A DNA stretch of 64,000 bases from Jiangella mangrovi (GTDB lineage Bacteria > Actinomycetota > Actinomycetes > Jiangellales > Jiangellaceae): the NCBI RefSeq assembly GCF_014204975.1, contig NZ_JACHMM010000001.1, positions 4,774,001 through 4,838,000 on the forward strand. The letters run 5' to 3'. The first letter of the stretch is position 1. The number at the start of each line of letters is the position of its first letter. The translations under genes and the position numbers were made by a program. Positions 26,847-37,226 of the stretch are shown here, one piece after another. The notes below the pieces were generated by a model that saw nothing but the letters and a program-made list of their open reading frames with translations, had not been told where the DNA came from and searched no databases.

Positions 26847-28562
26847 ATGTTCGATTCGACTCCTTCTCCTGTGCGTGGTCACCCGGTGGCCGCGGCGCTG
26901 GACGCTGTGGAGTCGGCGATCTCGAGCGTCGAGGATGCGCCCATGTGGGGCCTTGGCTCCGACGAGTTGGCGCGGCTCACGGTGGCCCACGAGGCCCTCT
27001 CCGCGCGCCTCGCAACGCTGGGGCTGGGGCTGGTCCGCGAGGCCGATCGCCGCGGGCTCGGCACATCGGTCGGTGCGACGTCGACGTCGGACTGGCTGCG
27101 CGATCGGCTGCGGCTCGACCACGGTGTGGCGAAGGGACGGGTCGAGCTGGCCGCACTGCTGGACGTGGACGCCCAGTTGCTCGGCGTCGCCGGCATCGTG
27201 CACGACGCTGCCAGCAGCGAGGTGATCGGTGCCGGTCACGGTGCCGGCTATCCGGATCCGGCAGCTGATGGAACAGGTCGGGCCGATGCAGGCGTCGCCG
27301 CCGCCGAGCCGGTGACCGCTGCTGCCGCTGCCACGGTCACAGCCGACGACCGCGCCCGGAGTGGTCTGGGCATACCCGTGGCGGCCCTGGCGGAGTTGAC
27401 GCCGGCCGCTCGCCGGTACCTGCCGTGCACGGCATGGGCGCTGCGGGCCGGCACCATCTCCGTCGAGCACGCCCAGGTCATCCAGCGCGCGCTCAAGAGG
27501 TTGCCGGCCTCGATCGATACCCTCACGTGGGCCGAGGCCGAAGCGTTCCTCGCCGTGCAGGCCACCCGCCACGATCCCCGCAACCTCGCCCGCCTCGGCT
27601 CCCACCTGGCCACGGCCGTCACCGGCGCACACGAGCTGGCCCGCCAGCACGAGCGGGAGACAGCAGGCCCGCAGCCGACCGGCGCCGACGCGCCGGGCTC
27701 CGGTGAGCGTCTGGACAACGACCGGCCCGAAGAGCGGGCCGAGGCCACGACGATGTTCGGCTTCGTGGACAACGGCGACGGCACGGTCCGGGCCTACGGC
27801 TGCTTCTCAGCCGAGGCGGCCGATCTCATCACGACGGCCCTGGCCCCGCTGGCCGCGCCCAACCCCGCCGCCGACGGCACCCCGGATCCGCGCGCACACG
27901 CCACCCGGACCGGTGAGGCGCTCATCGAGCTGTGCAAGCGAGCCATGGACCACGGCGACCTCCTGCCCGGCGCGCGTGGCGCCCGGCCGCACATCACCGT
28001 CATCGCGTCGCTGCCGACCCTGCGTCAGCAGCCCGGCTGCCCGAAAGCGGTGTCCATGTGGGGCACGCCGATCACCCCCGAAGCGCTGCGCCGGCTGGCC
28101 TGTGACGCCGGCGTGTCCCGCGTGCTCACCAGCCCGGACGGAGTCCCGCTCGAGGTGGGCCGGCAGTACCGAACCGTGACACCCGGACAGTGGGTCGCGC
28201 TCGTGGCCCGTGACAAGGGATGCGCGTTCCCCGGCTGCTCCCGCCCGGCCGCCTGGACCCAGGCACACCACATCGAGCACTGGGCCGACGGCGGCGCCAC
28301 CGACCTGAACAACCTCGTGCTGCTCTGCGGACACCACCACCGCAGCGTCCACCACCGCGGCTGGACCGTGCGCGTCGGCGCCGACGGCCACCCCGAGTTC
28401 ATCCCGCCACCGTGGATCGACCCCGGCCGGCAACCACGACGCAACACCTACCACCGGGTCGTCGACGCCCTCGGCACTGTGCCGTGGCGTGTCGACCTGC
28501 AAGCCACGCTGCGCGAAACCGGCTCGCCCAAGCATCCACCCGACCACGTCCGAGCAGCCTGA
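26847..28562 (+). CDS. 13E12-type DUF222/HNH endonuclease protein
   Basis: A 571-residue protein. A DUF222 helical region spans about residues 40-420, and a C-terminal HNH domain has CAFPGCSRPAAWTQAHHIEHW and LNNLVLLCGHHHRSVHH, with the zinc Cys residues and the catalytic HH-N-H pattern intact. Actinobacterial genomes, notably mycobacteria (13E12 repeat family), carry many copies, suggesting amplification or mobility, but no transposase or terminal repeat is visible here. GC content is a little lower than at the neighbours. The ATG at 26847 was chosen because the frame upstream belongs to the decarboxylase region. Confidence 0.88.
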   Translation: MFDSTPSPVRGHPVAAALDAVESAISSVEDAPMWGLGSDELARLTVAHEALSARLATLGLGLVREADRRGLGTSVGATSTSDWLRDRLRLDHGVAKGRVELAALLDVDAQLLGVAGIVHDAASSEVIGAGHGAGYPDPAADGTGRADAGVAAAEPVTAAAAATVTADDRARSGLGIPVAALAELTPAARRYLPCTAWALRAGTISVEHAQVIQRALKRLPASIDTLTWAEAEAFLAVQATRHDPRNLARLGSHLATAVTGAHELARQHERETAGPQPTGADAPGSGERLDNDRPEERAEATTMFGFVDNGDGTVRAYGCFSAEAADLITTALAPLAAPNPAADGTPDPRAHATRTGEALIELCKRAMDHGDLLPGARGARPHITVIASLPTLRQQPGCPKAVSMWGTPITPEALRRLACDAGVSRVLTSPDGVPLEVGRQYRTVTPGQWVALVARDKGCAFPGCSRPAAWTQAHHIEHWADGGATDLNNLVLLCGHHHRSVHHRGWTVRVGADGHPEFIPPPWIDPGRQPRRNTYHRVVDALGTVPWRVDLQATLRETGSPKHPPDHVRAA

Positions 28563-28600
28563 GGCGTCACGCTCGACCGCGGTTCGGCGGCCTGGGGGTG

Positions 28601-29356
28601 CTACTGCCGCGCCGTCCGGCGGGCGTAGGTGCGCAGCGCCCGGAGGAAGTCGACCTGGCGGAAGCCGGGCCAGTAGGCGTCGCAGAAGTAGAGCTCGGCG
28701 TGCGCGGCCTGCCAGAGCAGGAAGCCGGACAGCCGCTGCTCGCCGCTGGTGCGGATGACGAGGTCGGGCTCCGGCTGGCCGCGGGTGTAGAGGTGGCGGG
28801 CGATGGCCTCGGGCGTCATCCCGTCCGCCGAGCCGCCGTCGTCGAGGAAGGAGCGGACGGCGTCGACGATCTCCTGACGGCCGTCGTAGCCGATCGCGAC
28901 CGTCAGCTCCAGCCCGTCGGAACGCCCCGCCGTCGACTCCACCGCGAGCTTCAGCGCGTCGCGGGTGCTGTCGGGCAGCTGGTCGAGCCGGCCGGCCACG
29001 TGCAGCCGCCACTCGTGCCCCGGCGAGGCCAGCCGAGTCGCGACGACCTCCTCGACCATGCGCATGAGGTGGTCGACCTCGTCGGACGAGCGCTTGCGCA
29101 GGTTGTCCGACGACGCCACGTACACGGTGACGTGACCGATCCCGATGGCCGAACACCAGGTCAGCAGCTCGTCGATGTGCTCGGCGCCGAACCGGTGCCC
29201 GACGGTCGGGTCGGCGTAGCCGGCCTGACGGGCCCAGCGCCGGTTGCCGTCCATGGCGACGGCGATGTGCCGCGGCAGCACGCCGGCCGACCGCACCGAC
29301 GCGGACAGGCGCCGCGCATACCACCGGTACAGCAGCACGCGCGGCGACAGCGGCAT
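28601..29356 (-). CDS. cis-prenyltransferase (isoprenyl transferase)
   Basis: Elongates allylic diphosphates with isopentenyl diphosphate in cis, supplying polyprenyl or short Z-prenyl diphosphates for envelope lipid carriers. The 251 residues contain HIAVAMDGNRRWA with the catalytic Asp36, VTVYVASSDNLRKR, and the C-terminal DLVIRTSGEQRLSGFLLWQAAHAELYF signature. It could be the undecaprenyl/decaprenyl synthase or the short-chain Z-farnesyl type; actinobacteria often have both. Its start abuts the M16 peptidase stop at 29356. Confidence 0.92.
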   Translation of the reverse strand: MPLSPRVLLYRWYARRLSASVRSAGVLPRHIAVAMDGNRRWARQAGYADPTVGHRFGAEHIDELLTWCSAIGIGHVTVYVASSDNLRKRSSDEVDHLMRMVEEVVATRLASPGHEWRLHVAGRLDQLPDSTRDALKLAVESTAGRSDGLELTVAIGYDGRQEIVDAVRSFLDDGGSADGMTPEAIARHLYTRGQPEPDLVIRTSGEQRLSGFLLWQAAHAELYFCDAYWPGFRQVDFLRALRTYARRTARQ

Positions 29357-30675
29357 CAGTCCAGCACGGCCTCGAACCGGCCCGCCGACTCGAACGGCCC
29401 GACCACGGCGAGCGTCGGCGTCGCCGGCAGCAGGGCGCGGGCGAGATCGGAGACCTGGTCGATACTGACGCCGTCGACCCGGGCGATCAGCTCGTCGACG
29501 CTCGGCAGCTCGTCATAGACCAGCTCGGCCTTGGCCAGCCGGCTCATGCGCGCGCTGGTGTCCTCGAGCCCGAGCACCAGCCCGCCGCGGGCCTGTCCCT
29601 TGCCGCGCGCCAGCTCCTCGGGCGTGATGCCGCCCGCGACGACGTCGGCCAGCACGGTGCGGCACAGCTCGAGCACCTGGTCGACCTTCTTCGGCTGGCA
29701 CCCGACGTACACGCCGAGCAGCCCGCCCGCCGCGTGCTGCGCCGCGTAGGAGTAGACCGAGTACGCCAGCCCGCGCCGCTCGCGGACCTCTTGGAACAGC
29801 CGCGACGACATGCCGCCGCCCAGTGCCGCATTGAGCACGCCGAGCGCGAACCGGCGCTCGTCATTGCGGGCCAGTCCGGGGACGGCCAGCACGACGTTGG
29901 CCTGCTCGGTCGGCCGGTGCAGCAGCGTGACGCCCTGACCGGCCGGCGGCGCCTCGCCACCCGTGCGCGGTGCCGCGGGCTCGTCGCTGCTGTCGAGGAA
30001 GCCGGCCTCGCCGAACGCCTTCTCGACCAGCGCCACGACCTCGTCGTGACGGACGTTGCCGGCCACGGCGACGACCATGTTGCGGGCCAGGTAGTGGCGC
30101 CGGTAGTAGTCGTTGACGGTGTCGCGGGCCATGCCCGTGATGCTCTCGACCGTGCCGAGGATGGACCGGCCCAGCGGGCTGTCGCCCCACATGCGGGTGG
30201 CCAGCAGGTCGTGCACGGCGTCGGACGGGTCGTCGTCGCGCATGGCGATCTCTTCAAGCACCACCTCGCGCTCGCTCTCGACGTCGGCCGGCGCGATGAG
30301 CGACGACGTGACCATGTCGGACACGACGTCGACCGCCAGCGGCAGGTCGGTGTCGAGCACCCGCGCGTAGTAGCAGGTGAACTCCTTGGCGGTGAAGGCG
30401 TTGATCTCACCGCCCACGGACTCGATGGCCGCGGAGATGTCCAGGGCCGTGCGCTTCGGCGTCCCCTTGAACAGCAGGTGCTCGAGGTAGTGCGTGGCGC
30501 CGGCCTCGGTGAGCTGCTCGTCGACCGAGCCGACGCCCACCCAGATGCCGAAGGCGACCGACCGGACGGTCGGGACAGCCTCGGTGACGATACGCAGGCC
30601 GCCGGGGAGGACGGTGCGGCGGACCAGTCCGCCGTCGTCCTCCCCCAGCAACGTCCGCGTCGACGGGGTTGTCAC
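29356..30675 (-). CDS. M16-family zinc metallopeptidase
   Basis: A 439-residue pitrilysin/processing-peptidase-like protein. The inverted zinc motif HYLEH (H62, E65, H66) is followed by the downstream Glu in the AFTAKEFTCYYARVL / ESEREVVLEEI region. Together these indicate an active enzyme. It is usually encoded right after pnp in actinobacteria, as here (7-bp gap, same strand). The physiological substrate is unknown; roles in peptide turnover are assumed. Confidence 0.93.
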   Translation of the reverse strand: MTTPSTRTLLGEDDGGLVRRTVLPGGLRIVTEAVPTVRSVAFGIWVGVGSVDEQLTEAGATHYLEHLLFKGTPKRTALDISAAIESVGGEINAFTAKEFTCYYARVLDTDLPLAVDVVSDMVTSSLIAPADVESEREVVLEEIAMRDDDPSDAVHDLLATRMWGDSPLGRSILGTVESITGMARDTVNDYYRRHYLARNMVVAVAGNVRHDEVVALVEKAFGEAGFLDSSDEPAAPRTGGEAPPAGQGVTLLHRPTEQANVVLAVPGLARNDERRFALGVLNAALGGGMSSRLFQEVRERRGLAYSVYSYAAQHAAGGLLGVYVGCQPKKVDQVLELCRTVLADVVAGGITPEELARGKGQARGGLVLGLEDTSARMSRLAKAELVYDELPSVDELIARVDGVSIDQVSDLARALLPATPTLAVVGPFESAGRFEAVLD

Positions 30676-30682
30676 GCGACCG

Positions 30683-32911
<2,229 letters not shown>

Positions 32912-33100
32912 GGGTCGTCCTCCTGGAGCATCACGGGAGGCCGCTCGAATGAGATCTCGTACGCGCCGGTCTTCGATGGAAGCCCGCGGGTCACGCCACA
33001 GACCCGAGGACCACAACCGAGGACCGGCCTGCCGCGTTCAAGTCGGCCGCCCTGAATCGATTGGCGTTATTGAATTGGTACCGATGGCTGATATGCCGAA

Positions 33101-33132
33101 GGGAGCGGCTCCCGACACGGGAGTCCGCTCCC
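33101..33132 (-). terminator. Hairpin between rpsO and pnp
   Basis: GGGAGCGG...CCGCTCCC outer arms with an inner CTCCCG/CGGGAG stem (one bulged T, 3-nt loop) make a stem of about 14 bp, 12 nt past the rpsO stop. There is no U-tract. It may be a terminator, an attenuator or an RNase III-type processing site that sets the rpsO:pnp ratio, as known for rpsO-pnp operons in other bacteria. Confidence 0.65.
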
Positions 33133-33144
33133 CACGGCCTCAGC

Positions 33145-33414
33145 TCATCGGCGCAGGCCGAGCTTCTCGATCAGCGCGCGGTAGCGCTCGATGTCGACCC
33201 GCTGCATGTACTTGAGCAGCCGGCGGCGCTGGCCGACCAGCAGCAGCAGCCCGCGGCGGCTGTGGTGGTCGTGCTTGTGCACCTTCAGGTGCTCGGTGAG
33301 GTGGTTGATGCGGTGCGTGAGCAGCGCCACCTGCACCTCGGGCGAGCCCGTGTCGCCGTTGCCGCGGGCGTGCTCGGCGATGATGGTCTGCTTGGTCTTC
33401 GTGTCGGTCGGCAC
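33145..33414 (-). CDS. rpsO: 30S ribosomal protein S15
   Basis: An 89-residue primary 16S rRNA-binding protein. Family motifs are the [24 protein letters not shown] segment and [21 protein letters not shown]. The GTG at 33414 gives the typical start MPTDTKTKQ. It lies upstream of pnp. In related genomes ribF usually follows next on the other side; here the lasso cluster separates rpsO from ribF. Confidence 0.97.
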   Translation of the reverse strand: MPTDTKTKQTIIAEHARGNGDTGSPEVQVALLTHRINHLTEHLKVHKHDHHSRRGLLLLVGQRRRLLKYMQRVDIERYRALIEKLGLRR

Positions 33415-33567
33415 GGAACTCCTTCTGAAATCGCTGCGCGGCGCAACCGGGCATGTCCACCGGTGCACTCTGAAACCGCGGCCGTTCTGACGGCGGCGCC
33501 AAGGATACCAGCGCGCCGCAGCCAGGATCGAATCGAGCCACCCCCAGAACGTTCCCGTCGTCCGCCG

Positions 33568-34794
33568 TCAACTCGGTTCTGTCGTGGTCGAACCCAGATC
33601 CTGCACCCTCTCGACGTACTCGCGGGCCGAGCTCTCGTCCGGATACCTCGTGCGGAGCTCCACGGCCAATTCGTCCGCCGCCATGTGCAGAGAGGGCAGG
33701 GATCGCCTGGGACCGTCGGAGATCGCCCGTCGCCCCTCATCGACCGCCTGCTCCAATTCGCCCGTACGCGCGGCGACCACGCCGAGGGTGATCCGCGCCT
33801 CCGCGACTCGCATCGGCGCGCGATGAGCGAACCCCGACTTCAAGATCTCTTGGGCCAGGCTTTCCGCTACCGAATCGACGCCGACGATCCGATAGACATC
33901 CATGGCATAGAAGTCGAACTTCGCTGGATCGACCACGAAGTGATGAGCAACATTGTCCGGATATGGCAGCGCATCGAGCGCATCTCTGCCGCGATCGAGC
34001 GCCACTTCCACCTGACGCCTATCTCCCATCCGCGCCCAGGCCTTGGCTTCCTGCGCCGCGAGCTGGGCATTGACGCTGAAGGCGCCGGCCACGGCCCGAC
34101 CGGCTCGAGCGGCCTCAACCACACCTCGGTAGTCACCGGACGTGAGGGCGAACCAGGCGCGCATCTCGTGGGCCCAGCCCTGAATCTCACCGTGGCCCGC
34201 CTCGGTGCCCAGGCTCAGCGCCGCGCGCCGAGTCGACTCGGCGGCATGCGCCTGCCCGAGGTCGTACTCCACGCAGCCGACCAGGAGGGCGAGCCAGCCG
34301 GCGAGTACCAGGACCTCCTGATGCTGGGTAAGGGTAAGGCGGCGCTGCCGGAGATCGGCAACTCTCGTGAGCCAGTCCCGACCTTCGACGAGCAGTTGAT
34401 CGGCTGGCACATACGCATACTCGGAACACAACCGATCCACGGTGATCCTGAGAGCGTCCAGCGTCGCCCCGTCGACATCCGAACGCTGGAGCCGGGTCAG
34501 GATCTCGAGCGTGTCCATGCCGGTACCCGCGATCTCGTCCGACCGCTGCGGGGCCGGAAAGATCGCATAGCGGGTGGTGCCGAAGGTCTTGGCGATCAAT
34601 CCCTGGTAGCGACCACTCGGTGTGGACTCCCCGGCCTCCCACGATTTCCACCGACGCAGGATGTGCTCGCGATCCGGCAATGAAGAGTCGCCGTGGGCCA
34701 GCAGTGCGCGCACCGCGTCCGCCTGCGACCACCCACGCAAGGTGCGCTCGCGGCGGATGCGTTGTGCCCACGCTGCGATGGGCTGCCCTGCCAT
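33568..34794 (-). CDS. XRE-type HTH regulator with TPR-like C-terminus
   Basis: A 408-residue putative transcription regulator. The N-terminal helix-turn-helix (about 8-70) begins AAWAQRIRRERTLRGWSQADAV and is followed by REHILRRWKSWEAG. The rest is a long run of helical pairs (TPR-like, for example WLALLVGCVEYDLGQAHAAESTRRAA), probably a ligand- or peptide-sensing part. The ATG at 34794 is favoured by GAGACT seven bases upstream over a start five codons earlier. It is divergent from the lasso precursor and probably regulates it (inference). GC content is below that of the flanking core genes: 63% over 33961-34020 by hand count. Confidence 0.83.
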   Translation of the reverse strand: MAGQPIAAWAQRIRRERTLRGWSQADAVRALLAHGDSSLPDREHILRRWKSWEAGESTPSGRYQGLIAKTFGTTRYAIFPAPQRSDEIAGTGMDTLEILTRLQRSDVDGATLDALRITVDRLCSEYAYVPADQLLVEGRDWLTRVADLRQRRLTLTQHQEVLVLAGWLALLVGCVEYDLGQAHAAESTRRAALSLGTEAGHGEIQGWAHEMRAWFALTSGDYRGVVEAARAGRAVAGAFSVNAQLAAQEAKAWARMGDRRQVEVALDRGRDALDALPYPDNVAHHFVVDPAKFDFYAMDVYRIVGVDSVAESLAQEILKSGFAHRAPMRVAEARITLGVVAARTGELEQAVDEGRRAISDGPRRSLPSLHMAADELAVELRTRYPDESSAREYVERVQDLGSTTTEPS

Positions 34795-34818
34795 GCGATC
34801 AAGTCTCACATGTCGCGT

Positions 34819-34850
34819 GGTGACGTGCCAGGTGACAACAGCGCGTCACC
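34819..34850. promoter_or_regulatory. Three GGTGAC half-sites between regulator and lasso precursor
   Basis: GGTGAC occurs at 34819-34824 and 34831-34836 in direct orientation, 12 bp apart, and as GTCACC at 34845-34850. They lie 25-56 bp upstream of the regulator start, inside the only divergent promoter region of the cluster. They are a candidate operator for the adjacent HTH regulator. No confident -10/-35 pair for the precursor was found. Confidence 0.4.
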
Positions 34851-34954
34851 GACATGACACCTTCACGACAGAGATGCGGCGGGCGATGGTCGATCTAGAG
34901 CACCCGATCGCCCCGGGATGGAGTGCCTGGCGATTCCGAAGGAGGTGACCAGAC

Positions 34955-35095
34955 ATGCCGGAACGACCTGACTCGCAGCGCGACGATCGCGTTCTCGACC
35001 GGAGCGACGAGATCACCGATCTCGGCGATGCCGTTTCGCTGACGACCGGCGGCAGCGGCAGCAGCGTCGAGGACAAGCGATACCCGTACGGCTGA
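34955..35095 (+). CDS. Lasso peptide precursor (albusnodin-like)
   Basis: A 46-residue peptide, too short for most gene callers, with an excellent AAGGAGGTGACC ribosome site at 34939-34950, 4 nt before the ATG. Leader 1-31 is hydrophilic and ends DLGDAVSLTT, with Gly24 eight residues before the core and Thr30 at the -2 position that lasso peptidases require. The predicted core 32-46 is GGSGSSVEDKRYPYG. Gly32 (core G1) would join the side chain of Glu39 (E8) or Asp40 (D9), and Lys41 (K10) is the presumed acetylation site. E8-D9-K10-R11 matches the albusnodin core as I remember it. My hand-computed monoisotopic masses are 1539.70 Da for the lasso and 1581.71 Da with one acetyl. The cyclase, RRE, peptidase and acetyltransferase genes follow in order. 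Confidence 0.9.
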   Translation: MPERPDSQRDDRVLDRSDEITDLGDAVSLTTGGSGSSVEDKRYPYG

Positions 35096-35099
35096 GGAC

Positions 35100-35144
35100 C
35101 TGCTGCTCACGGTGGCACAGCAGCCCTGCCACCGTGAGCAGCAG
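35100..35144 (+). terminator. Perfect 18-bp stem-loop between precursor and cyclase genes
   Basis: CTGCTGCTCACGGTGGCA (35100-35117) is exactly complementary to TGCCACCGTGAGCAGCAG (35127-35144), with a 9-nt loop. It begins 4 nt after the precursor stop and ends 5 nt before the GGAGG of the cyclase. There is no U-tract. It is probably a partial terminator or 3'-end stabiliser that makes precursor mRNA exceed enzyme mRNA. Confidence 0.8.
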
Positions 35145-35160
35145 AGGGCGGAGGCAAATG

Positions 35161-36876
35161 ATGAACGCTCGCTTGTTCGGGGGCGGCACAGGGCTGCTCG
35201 GCACGGCTCGCATTCCCGCTGGAGCCCGGCTCCTGACGACCTACCCTGCGACCTGGGTCGTCGGCAGCTGGCCGGCCGGTCACGTCAGAACCGACGAGCG
35301 CCGGGCGGGGACGCTGGTGGTGCTCGGCCCGTGTTCCGCGACAGCGAGGGACCTCGAGCTTCTGCCTGACGAGCTGCCCGACTGGGCCTCGACCACCTGG
35401 TCCGGCGCCTACACGCTCGTCTTCGCGCGGCGAGACGGGTCCGTCACCGTCCTCACGGACCCCGCGTGCGCTGCGCCCATCTACATCACCCGCGCGGACA
35501 ATCACGGCATCGTCTGGGCTTCGAGCTCTCGAGCGCTCGCAGGGCTGACCGGAGCAACTGTCGATGATCTCTGGCTTGCCGCAAATCTCATGGCGCCGCA
35601 TCGCACCCTGCCCGGGGCATCGGCATGGACAGGTGTCGAACTCGTCCCACCGGGACATCGCCTCAGCATGAACGCAGGTCGATCGCCGACCGTGCACGAG
35701 GCGTGGCGCCGCCCGCAAGCCCAGCCAGGTCGATCCGTTGACCAGATAGGCAAGACGTTGGAGGCCGCGGTCAGCTGCCGCATCGCTGGGAACAAGTCCT
35801 CAACCGACCTGTCCGGCGGCCTGGACTCGACGACTCTGGCCGTCCTCGCGGCACGCCGTCAGCCCGTGACCGCCGTGACCGTGCACCCCGTTGGAATGAA
35901 CCGAGGCGGCGACCTCGACTATGCGAGGAGGACAGCCGCGGAAGTCGCGAACCTCCATCACCTCGAGCTCCCGCTGTCCGACGCTCACCTGCCCTACTCC
36001 AACATCAGCGGGATCCCCGCGACGGACGAGCCTGCCCCGTCGACCACGACCTGGAGTCGCCTGTCGGCGGAGCTGGACGTGCTGCGCGCGGCGGACGTCG
36101 TCTGCCACCTGACCGGCGACGGCGGCGACACGCTCTTCGCGGCACCTCCCGTGTACCTCACGGACCTCCTCCGCGCAGGTCGACTGCTGCGAGTCGCGCA
36201 CCACGCACAGGGTTGGGCACGGCTTCGTCACACGAGCCCGTGGGCCGGGCTACGGGACGCGGTCAGTGGGAACGCGGCGGCACTCGCCGGCCTTTCGCAG
36301 GCAACGGGACTGACTCGTGAGGCGCAGGATCGGGTATCCGCATTGCTGGGCGCAGCACCCAAGCACGGGCTGGGCCGCGCAGACGAGTTCCTGATCGACG
36401 ACGTGCGCCACACAGCCAGAACCGCACGAACCGAAGCTCAACTGGCCGACACCTTCGGCATCGCGCTGGAAAATCCCTACCTCGACGCTCGCCTTCTTGA
36501 GGCGGTGCTGACCATACCGGTTCGCCATCGTGCATCGCCCCATCGATACAAGCCGATGCTGAGCGACGCGGCGACCGGTTTGGTGCCCGACCGCGTCCGG
36601 CTCCGCGGCGCGAAGGGAACCTTCGCTGCTGATCACCATCGAGGGCTACGCCAGAACCTTCGCCAGTTCCTCGACCTCGCCGACGGCGAGCTGGCCGGGC
36701 GGGGGCTCATTCGACCATCGTGGGTGCGGCGGCAGCTCAATCAGGCTGCATTCGGCCTCGAGGTGGCCTGGAGCCGCATCGCACCTGTCATCGCGGCTGA
36801 GATCTGGCTGCGCAGTGTCCAGCGTGATGAGCCCACTGCCTGGGTCTACAGCGCAGCGAGTGAAGGTGTGGCATGA
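35161..36876 (+). CDS. Lasso cyclase (asparagine synthetase-like, C protein)
   Basis: ATP-dependent macrolactam synthetase that adenylates the Glu/Asp side chain and forms the isopeptide ring with the core N-terminus. The 571 residues have an N-terminal glutaminase-like domain without the catalytic Cys (starts MNARLFGGGTGLLGT). The Asn-synthetase domain has the pyrophosphate-binding loop SGGLDST near residues 218-224 and a second nucleotide motif, HLTGDGGDTLF. I prefer the ATG at 35161 because GGAGG at 35150-35154 is 6 nt away; the ATG at 35158 and a GTG at 35134 inside the hairpin are alternatives. Its stop overlaps the RRE gene (ATGA). GC is about 60% over 36421-36480, against 78% over 61501-61560 in dxr. 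Confidence 0.93.
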   Translation: MNARLFGGGTGLLGTARIPAGARLLTTYPATWVVGSWPAGHVRTDERRAGTLVVLGPCSATARDLELLPDELPDWASTTWSGAYTLVFARRDGSVTVLTDPACAAPIYITRADNHGIVWASSSRALAGLTGATVDDLWLAANLMAPHRTLPGASAWTGVELVPPGHRLSMNAGRSPTVHEAWRRPQAQPGRSVDQIGKTLEAAVSCRIAGNKSSTDLSGGLDSTTLAVLAARRQPVTAVTVHPVGMNRGGDLDYARRTAAEVANLHHLELPLSDAHLPYSNISGIPATDEPAPSTTTWSRLSAELDVLRAADVVCHLTGDGGDTLFAAPPVYLTDLLRAGRLLRVAHHAQGWARLRHTSPWAGLRDAVSGNAAALAGLSQATGLTREAQDRVSALLGAAPKHGLGRADEFLIDDVRHTARTARTEAQLADTFGIALENPYLDARLLEAVLTIPVRHRASPHRYKPMLSDAATGLVPDRVRLRGAKGTFAADHHRGLRQNLRQFLDLADGELAGRGLIRPSWVRRQLNQAAFGLEVAWSRIAPVIAAEIWLRSVQRDEPTAWVYSAASEGVA

Positions 36877-37151
36877 ACACACCCGTCCCATGGTCTCCGG
36901 CGCCATCGACGCAGACGATCAGAACCGAGCATCTTCTCGTGGTCGTTGATCGACAGAACGGCCACATCGCAGCGCTCACCGGCACGGCCCGGGGGACGTG
37001 GGAGGCGCTACACAGCCGGTCTCCGCTTCGAGCCGAGTCCATCAACGGCAGTTCGCTGGCTGCCTTCCGAGCTCGGGGGTGGCTGGTTCGATCCGACACG
37101 GTCACGTCGACACCGTCCTTGATCGACGTGCCCGAGCCCGCCAGCTCCTGA
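36873..37151 (+). CDS. Lasso RRE protein (PqqD-like, B1)
   Basis: A 92-residue RiPP recognition element that binds the leader and presents the precursor to peptidase and cyclase. PqqD-fold features are the beta-strands TIRTEHLLVVVDRQNGHIAALTGTARGTWEAL and the helical segment INGSSLAAFRARGWLV. The ATG overlaps the cyclase stop by 4 bp. After its TGA (37149-37151) the same frame stays open into the B2 peptidase, which is unusual (see findings). Confidence 0.9.
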   Translation: MNTPVPWSPAPSTQTIRTEHLLVVVDRQNGHIAALTGTARGTWEALHSRSPLRAESINGSSLAAFRARGWLVRSDTVTSTPSLIDVPEPASS

Positions 37152-37226
37152 GGCACTCACGAAGTCTCGGCACATCTACGCCCGGTTCCGATCGCGTCGT
37201 GGCGGTGGCGTCTGGCAGCCGTCCCG

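Noticed and set aside
26847..28562. A mobile element around the 13E12-type HNH gene
   Set aside because: No transposase, terminal inverted repeats or target duplication could be seen at its edges, so it is listed only as a CDS.
34622..34948. A plus-strand frame just before the lasso precursor
   Set aside because: It lies mostly antisense to the regulator gene and lacks any RiPP-like feature; the 46-residue peptide at 34955 has the ribosome site, the Thr(-2) and the acceptor pattern.
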